A stretch of DNA of 64,000 bases from Maritimibacter alkaliphilus HTCC2654 (lineage in GTDB: Bacteria; Pseudomonadota; Alphaproteobacteria; Rhodobacterales; Rhodobacteraceae): positions 2,533,163-2,597,162 of the forward strand of contig NZ_CH902578.1 in NCBI RefSeq assembly GCF_000152805.1. The letters are read 5' to 3'. How positions within the stretch are numbered: position 1 is the stretch's first letter; each line of letters opens with the position of its first letter. Positions 17,917-26,391 of this stretch are shown here, piece after piece. Below the pieces are notes generated by a model. It was not told the DNA's origin. It did no database searches and saw only the letters and a program-made list of their open reading frames with translations. A program made the translations under genes and the position numbers.

Positions 17917-19221
17917 GTGGGCAAAAAGAAGAAGATCAAGAAGCTCAAGGGTAAGGTGAAATCGCTCGAGGCGGCGCTCGCCTCGGCGAAGAACCACAAG
18001 CATGCGGTCGCACCGCTTGCCCCCAAAGACGGCTTTCCCAAATTGCCGAAGATCGGCGGCGTTCGTTTCGCCGCCGTTCAGGCCGGGGTCCGCTACGCCG
18101 GGCGTTACGACGTCATGATGGCGCTGTGTGACCCGGGCACGACGATTGCGGGCGTCTTCACCCGGTCTTCCACGCGTTCGGCCAATGTGCTGGACTGTCA
18201 GGCCAAGCTTGGCTCGGACCCGTCCGGCGGCGCGGCGATCATCGTGAACTCCGGCAACTCCAATGCCTTCACCGGATCGTCGGGCGAGAATGCGGTAGCC
18301 GAGATTTCCAAGACCGTGGCCGATGTCACGGGGGTCGCCGAAAACAGGGTCTATACCGCCTCGACAGGCGTCATCGGTGAACGTCTGCCCTTTGATCGGA
18401 TCACGGCGAAGATCGGAGATCTGAACGACGCGCTCGACGAAAGTGGCATCGAATTCGCCGCTCGCGCGATCATGACCACCGACACGTTCCCGAAGGGTTC
18501 AATGGCCGAGGTCGAAATCGGCGGTCGGACGGTCAGGATCGCGGGCATCGCCAAAGGCTCCGGCATGATCGCGCCGGACATGGCCACGATGCTGGTCTAC
18601 ATCTTCACGGATGCGAAGGTGGAGCAGAAGGTTCTGCAAGCCTATCTCTCTGGCCTGATCGACGAGACCTTCAATTCGATCACCGTGGACAGCGACACCT
18701 CGACGTCTGACACCCTGATCCTTGCCGCCACCGGCGCCAGCGGTGTCGAAGTGACCCCCAAGGACGAAGCGTTCCAAACGGGCCTTCGGTCGGTGATGAT
18801 GGACCTCGCCCATCAGGTGATCCGCGACGGGGAAGGGGCCACCAAGTTCGTCGAAATCCATGTGAGCGGGGCCAAGTCCAAGGCCGACGCGCGCACCCAT
18901 GCCATGTCCATCGCGAATTCCCCGCTGGTCAAGACGGCCATCGCCGGGGAAGACCCGAACTGGGGCCGGATCGTCGCCGCGATCGGCAAGTCGGGCGCCG
19001 CCGCCGACCGCGACAAACTTTCGATTTCATTCGGGGACATCCTTGTCGCCGAAAAAGGCTGGGTTTCGCCGGAGTACCGGGAAGAGCAGGGCGCCAACTA
19101 CATGCTGGGCGAAGAGATCGTCATCAACGTGGATCTCGGCCTCGGCAAGGGCGAGGCCACGGTCTGGACCTGTGACCTGACCCACGCCTACATCCAGATC
19201 AACGCGGACTACCGAAGCTGA
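17917..19221 (+). CDS. argJ: Bifunctional ornithine acetyltransferase / N-acetylglutamate synthase
   Basis: Catalyses the arginine-pathway acetyl cycle: it transfers acetyl from N-acetylornithine to glutamate. The 434-residue precursor should self-cleave between A223 and T224 in DMATMLVYIF, making T224 the amino-terminal nucleophile of the beta chain. GSGMIAPDMATML and the carboxy CDLTHAYIQINADYRS end are diagnostic. The GTG start at 17917 is well supported by GGGAGGGGACAG. It produces an unusual 35-residue Lys-rich, coiled-coil-like extension (MGKKKKIKKLKGKVKSLEAA) ahead of the normal family start near VAPLAPKDGFPKLP. The stop overlaps the mutT start by one base (TGATG). Confidence 0.96.
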   Translation: MGKKKKIKKLKGKVKSLEAALASAKNHKHAVAPLAPKDGFPKLPKIGGVRFAAVQAGVRYAGRYDVMMALCDPGTTIAGVFTRSSTRSANVLDCQAKLGSDPSGGAAIIVNSGNSNAFTGSSGENAVAEISKTVADVTGVAENRVYTASTGVIGERLPFDRITAKIGDLNDALDESGIEFAARAIMTTDTFPKGSMAEVEIGGRTVRIAGIAKGSGMIAPDMATMLVYIFTDAKVEQKVLQAYLSGLIDETFNSITVDSDTSTSDTLILAATGASGVEVTPKDEAFQTGLRSVMMDLAHQVIRDGEGATKFVEIHVSGAKSKADARTHAMSIANSPLVKTAIAGEDPNWGRIVAAIGKSGAAADRDKLSISFGDILVAEKGWVSPEYREEQGANYMLGEEIVINVDLGLGKGEATVWTCDLTHAYIQINADYRS

Positions 19222-19619
19222 TGAAAACGGTTCTCGTGTCTGCCGTCGCGCTCGTCGACCGTGACGGGCGCGTGCTTCTGGCCCAGCGCCCCGAGGGCAA
19301 GTCGATGGCCGGGCTATGGGAATTTCCCGGCGGCAAAGTCGAAGACGGCGAAACGCCCGAGGCCGCGCTGATCCGCGAACTTCATGAAGAACTCGGCATC
19401 GACACCTGGCAATCCTGCCTCGCGCCGCTGACCTTCGCATCGCACAGCTATGACACCTTCCACCTTCTGATGCCCGTCTTCGTCTGCCGGAAGTGGGAGG
19501 GGACGCCGCAACCGAACGAGGGCCAGACCCTCAAATGGGTGCGCGTGCGCGACATGCGTGACTATCCCATGCCCCCCGCCGACATCCCGCTCGTCGCGAT
19601 GATGCGGGATATGCTCTGA
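19221..19619 (+). CDS. mutT: 8-oxo-dGTP diphosphatase (Nudix)
   Basis: Cleans the nucleotide pool by hydrolysing 8-oxo-dGTP to the monophosphate. The 132-residue protein carries the complete Nudix box GGKVEDGETPEAALIRELHE followed by ELG, at residues 37-59, with the metal-binding REXXEE core intact. LAQRPEGKSMAGLWEFPGGK is the typical MutT entry to the box. It is translationally coupled to argJ by TGATG. Substrate is assigned by family resemblance; other Nudix substrates cannot be excluded. Downstream lies a palindrome-rich gap and then convergent infB. Confidence 0.9.
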   Translation: MKTVLVSAVALVDRDGRVLLAQRPEGKSMAGLWEFPGGKVEDGETPEAALIRELHEELGIDTWQSCLAPLTFASHSYDTFHLLMPVFVCRKWEGTPQPNEGQTLKWVRVRDMRDYPMPPADIPLVAMMRDML

Positions 19620-19658
19620 CCCTTCTCTGTTTCAGGAAACCTTCGGGGGTGGCCGGAG

Positions 19659-19709
19659 GGGGCCCGAGGGCCCCATTCGGCTGGGGGGTTTGGGGGGACT
19701 GGTCCCCCC
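19659..19709. repeat. Two GC-rich palindromes downstream of mutT
   Basis: GGGGCCC at 19659-19665 pairs with GGGCCCC at 19668-19674; GGGGGGAC at 19692-19699 pairs with GTCCCCCC at 19702-19709. Loops are only two bases by strict pairing. Together with the terminator at 19747 they fill the 174-base gap between mutT and infB. Confidence 0.45.
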
Positions 19710-19746
19710 AAGCACCGCCGCGGGGGCGCTAGCCCGCGCAAAGAAA

Positions 19747-19773
19747 AAGGGCGGCCCGATGAGCCGCCCTTTC
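19747..19773. terminator. Bidirectional intrinsic terminator (infB / mutT)
   Basis: Perfect 10-bp stem AAAGGGCGGC (19747-19756) / GCCGCCCTTT (19764-19773) with a seven-base loop. Read on the minus strand it is followed by TTTTTCTTT, so it terminates the rimP-nusA-infB transcript; on the plus strand TTTCTATT follows, so it can also stop argJ-mutT reading. Confidence 0.85.
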
Positions 19774-19793
19774 TATTCCAATAGGTTCGCAGA

Positions 19794-22292
19794 TCAGGAG
19801 AGCGTGCGCTCGACCTCTTCGCGTTCGAAGATCTCGATGACGTCGCCCTTGCGAATGTCGTCGTAGTTCTCGAATGCCATACCGCATTCCTGACCCGAGA
19901 TGACTTCCGACACCTCGTCCTTGAAACGCTTGAGCGTCTTGAGCGTGCCTTCGTGGATCACAACGTTGTCGCGCAGCAGGCGGACACCTGCGGAGCGCCG
20001 TGCCACGCCTTCGGTGACGAGACACCCGGCCACGTTGCCGACACCGGAGACGCGGAACGTCTCCTTGATCTCGGCGTAACCGGTGAACTTCTCGCGCACT
20101 TCTGCGGACAGCAGGCCCGAGGCCGCCGCTTTCACGTCGTCCACAAGGTCGTAGATCACGCTGTAGTAGCGGATTTCCACGCCCTTCTGGTTGGCCGAAT
20201 TCCGGGCCGGCGCGTTCGCACGGACGTTGAAGCCGATGACCGGGCAACCGGACGCTTCGGCAAGACCCACGTCGGTTTCGGTGATCGCGCCGACGCCGTA
20301 GTGGATCACGCGCACGCGCACTTCGTCGTTGCCAATCTTCTCCATCGCCTGAACGATGGCTTCGGCCGACCCCTGCACGTCCGCTTTCACGACGATGGGC
20401 AGTTCGGCGACGTTCTCGTCCGCCTTGGCCTTGGCCATCATCTGTTCCAGTGTGGTCGCCGCACCGGCGGCTGCGCGTTTGTCCTTGGCGGCGTTCGCGC
20501 GGTATTCCGCGATCTCGCGCGCCTGCGCTTCGGTATCGACCACGTTCAGAACGTCGCCTGCTTCCGGCGTGCCGTTCAGGCCGAGCACCTCGACGGGCAC
20601 CGACGGTCCGGCTTCCTTGACGCGTTCACCGCGATCGTTCTCCATCGCGCGGACCTTGCCCCACTGCTCGCCGACGACGAAGATGTCGCCTTGGCGCAGC
20701 GTGCCGTTCTGGACGAGCACGGTGGCGACCGGGCCACGGCCCACGTCGAGCTGCGCTTCGATCACGGCACCCTGGGCGGACCGGTTCGGGTTCGCCTTGA
20801 GTTCGAGGATTTCCGACTGGAGCGCGATGGCTTCGAGCAGTTCGTCCAGACCCTGACCCGTGTGGGCCGACACTTCCACGTCCTGCACGTCGCCCGAGAG
20901 TTTCTCGACGATGACTTCGTGCTGAAGCAGGTCGGTGCGCACCTTGTCCACGTTCGCGGCGGGCAGATCGACCTTGTTGATCGCGACGATCATCGGGACA
21001 CCGGCCGCCTTGGCGTGGTTGATGGCTTCGATGGTCTGCGGCATCACCGCGTCGTCGGCAGCCACCACGAGGACGACGATATCCGTCACCTGCGCGCCAC
21101 GGGCCCGCATCGAGGTAAAGGCCGCGTGACCCGGCGTGTCGAGGAACGACAGAACCGTGCCGCTATCGGTCGTGACCTGATAGGCACCGATGTGCTGGGT
21201 AATGCCGCCGGCTTCGCCCGCGACGACCTTGGCGTTGCGGATCGCGTCGAGAAGCGAGGTCTTGCCGTGGTCGACGTGGCCCATGATCGTGATGACCGGC
21301 GGGCGGTTCTCAAGATCTTCGGCCTTGTCTTCGGTCGTGGTGATGACATCCTCGACGTCCGAGTCCGACACGCGCACGATCCGGTGACCGAATTCTTCGA
21401 TGATGAGTTCGGCCGTGTCCTGATCGATGGTCTGGTTCTGCGTGACCATCATGCCCATCTGCATGAGCGATTTCACGACATCGGCGACGCGTTCGGCCAT
21501 GCGGTTGGCAAGTTCCTGCACCACGATGGCCTCGGGCACCTGCACGTCGCGCACGACCTTTTCGCGCGGCTCGGCGTTACCCATCGCCTTCTGGCGCATG
21601 CGTTCCTGCTTGCGGCGCATCGCGGCGACCGAGCGTTGACGCCCGCCTTCGCCCCCGGTGAGCGCCTGGTTCACCGTCAGCTTGCCGGACCGGCGGCTGT
21701 CGTCACGACCGCCCTTGCCACGGTTCGACCGATCGTCGGCCGGCTGCGGCGCACGTTCGCGTTCGGTCTTGCGCGGGCCGGTCTTGGCGCCACGGGCCTC
21801 GGCGGCCTGAGCGGCGGCCGGGTCAGGGTCGGCGGCCGGGGCCGGCTTGTTCTTGGCCGCTTCTTTTTCCTTGCGGCGACGCTCGTCTTCCTCGGCTTTC
21901 TTGGCCGCGGCTTCGGCGCGTTCCTGTTCTTCGCGGGCCTTGTCCTCGGCTTCCTGCCGACGACGCTCGCGCTCTTCCTCGCGGGCCTTCTCTTCTTCTT
22001 CGCGCCGCTTCGCTTCTTCGGCCTCGTTGGCCTTGGCTGCGGCAAGCGCCTTCATCCGGCGCTCGAGTTCGGCGTCGGAGATACCTGCGGGGCGCTTGGA
22101 CGGGTCCGTCGCGGGGGAGCCATTGCCGCCGCCCGCACCGCCACCCGCACCGGGTTTGGGCACGACGACGCGCTTGCGCTTCGTCTCCACCACCACGTTC
22201 TTCGTGCGCCCATGGCTGAAGGATTGCTTGACGGAACCCGACCGGGGTCCACCTCGCAGGCCAAGGGGCTTCTTGCCGTCCGTATCGCTCAT
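19794..22292 (-). CDS. infB: Translation initiation factor IF-2
   Basis: GTPase that places initiator tRNA on the 30S subunit and promotes subunit joining. The 832-residue protein has an alphaproteobacterial amino end ([20 protein letters not shown]), a long charged coiled coil at about 74-147, an Arg/Gly-rich linker, and the G domain with GHVDHGKT at 338-345, [15 protein letters not shown] and NKVDLP. Domains II-IV follow, ending in the IF-2 C2 domain ([20 protein letters not shown]). The ATG at 22292 overlaps the stop of the upstream ylxR-like gene by four bases. Last gene of the operon. Confidence 0.98.
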   Translation of the reverse strand: MSDTDGKKPLGLRGGPRSGSVKQSFSHGRTKNVVVETKRKRVVVPKPGAGGGAGGGNGSPATDPSKRPAGISDAELERRMKALAAAKANEAEEAKRREEEEKAREEERERRRQEAEDKAREEQERAEAAAKKAEEDERRRKEKEAAKNKPAPAADPDPAAAQAAEARGAKTGPRKTERERAPQPADDRSNRGKGGRDDSRRSGKLTVNQALTGGEGGRQRSVAAMRRKQERMRQKAMGNAEPREKVVRDVQVPEAIVVQELANRMAERVADVVKSLMQMGMMVTQNQTIDQDTAELIIEEFGHRIVRVSDSDVEDVITTTEDKAEDLENRPPVITIMGHVDHGKTSLLDAIRNAKVVAGEAGGITQHIGAYQVTTDSGTVLSFLDTPGHAAFTSMRARGAQVTDIVVLVVAADDAVMPQTIEAINHAKAAGVPMIVAINKVDLPAANVDKVRTDLLQHEVIVEKLSGDVQDVEVSAHTGQGLDELLEAIALQSEILELKANPNRSAQGAVIEAQLDVGRGPVATVLVQNGTLRQGDIFVVGEQWGKVRAMENDRGERVKEAGPSVPVEVLGLNGTPEAGDVLNVVDTEAQAREIAEYRANAAKDKRAAAGAATTLEQMMAKAKADENVAELPIVVKADVQGSAEAIVQAMEKIGNDEVRVRVIHYGVGAITETDVGLAEASGCPVIGFNVRANAPARNSANQKGVEIRYYSVIYDLVDDVKAAASGLLSAEVREKFTGYAEIKETFRVSGVGNVAGCLVTEGVARRSAGVRLLRDNVVIHEGTLKTLKRFKDEVSEVISGQECGMAFENYDDIRKGDVIEIFEREEVERTLS

Positions 22293-22927
22293 CTGGTCGT
22301 CTTACCTTTCCGGCGGGCGGTCCCACCGTCGTTCATATCGCGCATGCCCGAAAGCTTCGCGGCTTCGTCTACAACACGTTTCGTGAGTCCGCCACCCGCG
22401 AGTGCGGCATGTATCACATGTTCCCGCCCGAATGCCAAACCCAATTCATCTTGGGTCAAACAGGTGATCAGGGTGCCTTTGCCACGGGGTGGGCGGAGCT
22501 TGGATTTCCCGCGATCAGAGCCGTCGGAGGCCTGCAAAAGCACCTCAGCCTGATCCTTGGCGAGCCAGTCTTTGACCTTTTCAAAGCCGGCAATTGCCTC
22601 GCTCGCCTTTCGAGCAAGAGAGATAAGGTGGATCACGCGTTCTGCAAGACCCGCCTCGACTTTTGCGAACAGATCCTCAGGGACCGTCACCTGTTGTTTC
22701 GCGGCGCGGGCGAAGGCGCCCTTCTTCGCGGCAAGGGCAAACGCCTTGGGCGAGGGCGTGATCCAGAACCCCCGGCCGGGCAGTTTACCCAGCAGGTCGG
22801 GATAGACCGCGCCATCGGGTCCGACGACGAACCGGATCATCAGCGAGGTGTCCTTCACCTCGCCGGTTCCGATGCACCGCCGTTCGGGTTCCCCCGTCCG
22901 GTCTTTTTCACGGCCGCCGCGCGTCAC
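22289..22927 (-). CDS. YlxR-family RNA-binding protein with L7Ae-like tail
   Basis: A 212-residue protein. Residues about 10-90 are a YlxR (DUF448) domain, recognisable by [10 protein letters not shown] near the start and [11 protein letters not shown]. Residues about 90-190 look like an L7Ae/YlxQ-type RNA-binding fold ([20 protein letters not shown], then [20 protein letters not shown]). In Firmicutes these are two neighbouring genes, ylxR and ylxQ, between nusA and infB; the alphaproteobacterial form is a single fused protein. It starts at GTG 22927, 23 bases after nusA, and its stop overlaps infB. A role in ribosome assembly or transcription regulation is inferred from context. Confidence 0.85.
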   Translation of the reverse strand: MTRGGREKDRTGEPERRCIGTGEVKDTSLMIRFVVGPDGAVYPDLLGKLPGRGFWITPSPKAFALAAKKGAFARAAKQQVTVPEDLFAKVEAGLAERVIHLISLARKASEAIAGFEKVKDWLAKDQAEVLLQASDGSDRGKSKLRPPRGKGTLITCLTQDELGLAFGREHVIHAALAGGGLTKRVVDEAAKLSGMRDMNDGGTARRKGKTTR

Positions 22928-22950
22928 GCGCTAACCCCCGAGGCCTGGGA

Positions 22951-24570
22951 TCAGGCCCCGGCCTCCTCGGTGGCTTCGCCGTCTTCCTCGGTCTCTTCTT
23001 CCGAGACGAGATCGGCGGGGTCGACCCAGCCAAGCTGGATGCGGGCGGTCATGATCATGTTTTGGGCTTCCTCGAGGCCCACATCGAAGGGTTCGAGAAC
23101 CCCGTCATCCTTGCTGCGTTCGCCGTCGACGGTCGTCCAGCCACCGGCCAGTTCCCAGTCGGCACAGGTCGCGAAGTCTTCCAGCGTAAAGACGCCGTCC
23201 TTGGCCAGAGCCTCGATCATCTGCGGGGTGAGACCCTCGAAACCGATCAGGCTGTCCTGAACGCCCAGCGCCTTGGCGTTTTCCAGCGCCTTGCGGTTCT
23301 GTTCGTCAAGGAAGTCACGGGCGCGGGCCTGAAGCTCGTTCGCCGTATCTTCGTCCACACCATCGATGACGAGGAGTTCGTCCACCTCGACGTAAGCCAC
23401 CTCTTCCAGATTAGTGAAGCCCTCGGACACGAGAAGCTGGGCGAAGAATTCGTCCAGATCGAGCGTGTCCATGAACAGCTTGGTGCGCTCGGCGAATTCC
23501 GCCTGACGACGCGCGCTTTCTTCTTCTTCGGTCAGAATGTCGATGTCGAGCCCGGTCAACTGGCTGGCCAGACGCACGTTCTGACCGCGGCGGCCGATGG
23601 CCAGCGACAGCTGATCGTCGGGCACGACCACTTCGATCCGCTCGGCGTCTTCGTCCAGAACGACCTTGGCGACCTCGGCAGGCTGAAGCGCGTTCACGAG
23701 GAAGGTCGGCATATCCTCGTTCCATGGGATGATGTCGATCTTTTCGCCCTGAAGCTCGTTCACCACGGCCTGAACGCGGCTGCCGCGCATACCGACACAG
23801 GCACCGACCGGGTCGATGGAGTTGTCATAGGACACGACACCGATCTTGGCGCGCGAACCCGGATCACGGGCCACGGCCTTGATCTCGATGATGCCGTCGT
23901 AGATTTCCGGCACTTCCATCTTGAAGAGTTCGGCCATGAATTCCGGCGCGGTCCGGCTGAGGAAGATCTGCGGCCCACGTGTCTCACGCCGCACGTCTTT
24001 CACATAGCAGCGGATACGGTCGTTCGGGCGATAGCTTTCGCGGCCGATCTTTTCGTTGCGGCGCAGGATCGCTTCGCCAGCGCCCACATCGACGATGACG
24101 TTCCCGTATTCCTCGCGCTTGACGACGCCGTTGATGATGGTGCCGGCACGATCCTTGAATTCTTCGTACTGACGATCCCGCTCGGCTTCGCGAACCTTTT
24201 GCAGGATGACCTGCTTGGCCGATTGCGCGGCGATCCGGCCCAGTTCCACGGGAGGCACTTCGTCGACGATGGTGTCACCGACAACGGGGTTGTCGAGGTA
24301 CTGCTTGGCCTGTTCCACGGTCAGCTCGGCCTGATAGTTCTCGAGCTCTTCATCCTCGACCACGGTGCGGACGCGGGTGAAGGTGGCACGGCCCGTCTTG
24401 CGGTCGATCGACACGCGAATGTCCATCTCGGCGCCGTAACGCGACTTGGCGGCACGGGCGAGGCTTTCCTCCATCGCTTCGATGACGAGCGACGGGTCGA
24501 TCATCTTCTCGCGCGCGACCGCTTCGGCGGTCTGGAGCAGTTCGAGCTGGTTGGCAGAGGTAATGGCCAT
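22951..24570 (-). CDS. nusA: Transcription termination/antitermination factor NusA
   Basis: RNA-polymerase-binding factor that modulates pausing, termination and antitermination. The 539-residue protein has an amino RNAP-binding domain (residues 1-130), an S1 domain (about 135-200, [21 protein letters not shown]), two KH domains (about 230-345, including [25 protein letters not shown] split across the KH1 loop and [14 protein letters not shown] in KH2), and helix-hairpin-helix-like acidic repeats to the end ([20 protein letters not shown]). It lies two bases downstream of rimP, a conserved pairing. Confidence 0.98.
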   Translation of the reverse strand: MAITSANQLELLQTAEAVAREKMIDPSLVIEAMEESLARAAKSRYGAEMDIRVSIDRKTGRATFTRVRTVVEDEELENYQAELTVEQAKQYLDNPVVGDTIVDEVPPVELGRIAAQSAKQVILQKVREAERDRQYEEFKDRAGTIINGVVKREEYGNVIVDVGAGEAILRRNEKIGRESYRPNDRIRCYVKDVRRETRGPQIFLSRTAPEFMAELFKMEVPEIYDGIIEIKAVARDPGSRAKIGVVSYDNSIDPVGACVGMRGSRVQAVVNELQGEKIDIIPWNEDMPTFLVNALQPAEVAKVVLDEDAERIEVVVPDDQLSLAIGRRGQNVRLASQLTGLDIDILTEEEESARRQAEFAERTKLFMDTLDLDEFFAQLLVSEGFTNLEEVAYVEVDELLVIDGVDEDTANELQARARDFLDEQNRKALENAKALGVQDSLIGFEGLTPQMIEALAKDGVFTLEDFATCADWELAGGWTTVDGERSKDDGVLEPFDVGLEEAQNMIMTARIQLGWVDPADLVSEEETEEDGEATEEAGA

Positions 24571-24572
24571 TC

Positions 24573-25157
24573 TTATTCCTCCTCGGACCCTTCGTCCGTT
24601 TCGATGTCATCGTATTGGCTTTCGTCGATGATGCCGGCGTCCTTGCGCTGTTTCAGCATCTCGGCAATGAGTTCGTCGGTCAGAACCAGTTTCGCATCCG
24701 CGAGCAGATCGAAGGTCAGGCCGATGGTCACCGGCTCGCCCTTGTCCTCGATCTCGATCAGGATCTCACCGTCTTCGGTGCCTTGAAGCGTGCCCTTGAA
24801 CCGCTTGCGCCCTTCGATCAACTCGCTGGTCTCGACCTTGGCGATCCAACCGTCCCAGGTGTCGAAATCCTTGTAACGGGTCAGCGGTCGGTCGATGCCG
24901 GGCGAAGAAACCTCGAGGTTGTATTCCCCCTCGATCGGGTCCTCGACATCCAGCGTCGCGCCCAATGCGGTGTTGATCGCCGACAGATCGTCGACCTCGA
25001 TCCCGCCTTCGGGTTTGTCGGCCATGATCTGAAGCGTCTGGGTGTTGCCGCCCTGAAGCCGCAGGCGCACAAGCTCGTATCCCATATCCTCGATCACCGG
25101 GCGCACGATATCGGCGAGCCGGCGGTCGATGGCAGTTCTGGCGACGAGATCGGTCAT
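24573..25157 (-). CDS. rimP: Ribosome maturation factor RimP
   Basis: Needed for 30S subunit maturation. The 194-residue protein has the RimP pattern: [21 protein letters not shown], then the conserved [18 protein letters not shown] and [20 protein letters not shown] with DRPLT. The carboxy tail beyond about residue 165 is an extra acidic segment ([13 protein letters not shown]). The ATG at 25157 follows AAAGGA. It is the first gene of a rimP-nusA-ylxR-infB operon. A terminator-like hairpin with a run of seven T ends 17 bases upstream of its start, which suggests control by attenuation. Confidence 0.96.
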   Translation of the reverse strand: MTDLVARTAIDRRLADIVRPVIEDMGYELVRLRLQGGNTQTLQIMADKPEGGIEVDDLSAINTALGATLDVEDPIEGEYNLEVSSPGIDRPLTRYKDFDTWDGWIAKVETSELIEGRKRFKGTLQGTEDGEILIEIEDKGEPVTIGLTFDLLADAKLVLTDELIAEMLKQRKDAGIIDESQYDDIETDEGSEEE

Positions 25158-25174
25158 GTGGTCCTTTCAGGCAC

Positions 25175-25197
25175 AAAAAAACGGGCCAGCGGCCCGT
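25175..25197 (-). terminator. Intrinsic terminator in the rimP leader
   Basis: On the minus strand ACGGGCC, loop GCT, GGCCCGT (stem 25181-25197) is followed directly by seven T (plus-strand A at 25175-25181). No gene precedes it on this strand, so it should act as an attenuator for the rimP operon rather than end an upstream gene. Confidence 0.8.
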
Positions 25198-25211
25198 CGG
25201 TGTGTTCCGGT

Positions 25212-25241
25212 GGAGCGTCGGGTTTGGACCCCAGCGCCTCC
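25212..25241 (-). promoter_or_regulatory. First hairpin of the rimP leader RNA
   Basis: On the minus strand GGAGGCGC, TG, GGG, loop TCCAAA, CCC, GA, CGC, TCC pairs into an imperfect stem with one internal loop. It lies between the promoter and the terminator hairpin, where an antiterminator or sensing element would sit. Confidence 0.5.
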
Positions 25242-25253
25242 GCTGTTGACGCG

Positions 25254-25282
25254 GATATAGGGGAGGGCGGGTGAGTCTGCAA
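25254..25282 (-). promoter_or_regulatory. Promoter of the rimP-nusA-infB operon
   Basis: On the minus strand TTGCAG (25282-25277) and TATATC (25259-25254) are 17 bases apart, a near-consensus sigma-70 arrangement. Transcription would begin near 25245 and pass through both leader hairpins before rimP. Confidence 0.65.
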
Positions 25283-25377
25283 GGAAAATGACGAACCGCT
25301 GGCGGATGGGTGCCGTATCATGTGGGAACGTGCCGCGCCGCGGGCGCGTTCGTGAGTGCCGCAATGTGGAATGACCG

Positions 25378-26391
25378 ATGGGTGAACCCGCCTTCGAAGA
25401 CATCCTGATCCCAAGACCCGAAGGGCTCTACTGCCCAGTCGGGGATTTCTATGTCGATCCGGTGCGGCCCGTCGCCAAGGCGCTTATCACCCACGGACAT
25501 GCGGACCACGCGCGGTCGGGCCATGGCGCGGTGCTCGCCAGCCAGCAGACGCTCGACATCATGGCGATCCGGTATGGGGAGGATTTCGCCAAGTCGCGGC
25601 AAGCGGTCGACGGGCCGGTCGAGGTGAACGGCGTTACTGTCAGTTTCCACCCGGCGGGCCATGTACTCGGCTCCTGCCAGATTCGGCTGGAGGCCAAGGG
25701 GATGGTCGCGGTCGTGTCCGGCGATTATTCCCGCGTCGCCAACCCGGCCTGCGCGCCGTTCGAGCCGGTGCCCTGCGATCTGTTCATCACCGAGGCGACC
25801 TTTGCGCTGCCCGTATTCAAGCACCCCGATCCGGCGGACGAGATCGCCAAGCTGCTCGCCTCGGTCCGGGCCTTTCCCGAACGGCCCCACCTGATCGGGG
25901 CCTATGCGCTCGGCAAGGCGCAGCGGGTCATCATGCTCTTGCGCGAGGCGGGGTATGACGCACCGATCTATGTTCACGGGGCGCTGCAACGACTGAGCGA
26001 TTATCACATCCAACAGGGCGTGCCGTTGGGCGACCTGCGCCCCGCGACGATGGACAAGGCCGAGGCGCGGGCGCTGCGCGAGGCGATCGTGATCTCGCCG
26101 CCGTCCGCCTTCGCCTCGCCGTGGGTGCAGCGGTTCGCGGACCCGGTGATCGGCTTCGCCTCCGGCTGGATGCAGATCCGCGCGCGGGCGCGGCAGCGGG
26201 GGGTCGAACTGCCGCTCATCATCTCGGATCACGTCGACTGGCCCGACCTGACCGCCACGATACAGGAGATCGACCCCGGTGAATTCTGGATCACCCACGG
26301 GCGCGACGACGCGCTGATGCGGTGGGCCGAATTGAACCAGCGCCGTGCGCGGCCGCTGCATCTTGTGGGATATGAGGAGGAGCCGGAATGA
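25378..26391 (+). CDS. Ligase-associated MBL-fold DNA exonuclease
   Basis: A 337-residue metallo-beta-lactamase/beta-CASP nuclease of the family found beside ATP-dependent DNA ligases. The zinc motif HGHADH is at residues 39-44, with further ligands in FHPAGHVLGS and VVSGDYS. The carboxy ITHGRDDALMRWAE is typical of this family. It probably processes DNA ends for the ligase encoded next. The ATG at 25378 lies 96 bases beyond the divergent rimP promoter region. Its stop overlaps the ligase start by four bases (ATGA), so the two are coupled. Confidence 0.9.
   Translation: MGEPAFEDILIPRPEGLYCPVGDFYVDPVRPVAKALITHGHADHARSGHGAVLASQQTLDIMAIRYGEDFAKSRQAVDGPVEVNGVTVSFHPAGHVLGSCQIRLEAKGMVAVVSGDYSRVANPACAPFEPVPCDLFITEATFALPVFKHPDPADEIAKLLASVRAFPERPHLIGAYALGKAQRVIMLLREAGYDAPIYVHGALQRLSDYHIQQGVPLGDLRPATMDKAEARALREAIVISPPSAFASPWVQRFADPVIGFASGWMQIRARARQRGVELPLIISDHVDWPDLTATIQEIDPGEFWITHGRDDALMRWAELNQRRARPLHLVGYEEEPE

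Noticed and set aside
19953..22553. Very long open frame antisense to infB
   Set aside because: Long antisense frames are common in GC-rich DNA; its protein is His/Arg/Asp-rich without domains, and infB on the other strand is unmistakable. The same applies to long frames opposite dnaK, secA, hslUV and maeB.
25200..25262. A tRNA-like T-arm (GGGTCCAAACCC) on the minus strand upstream of rimP, recalling the metY-rimP arrangement
   Set aside because: No matching acceptor, D or anticodon arms could be placed; the segment folds better as a bulged leader hairpin.
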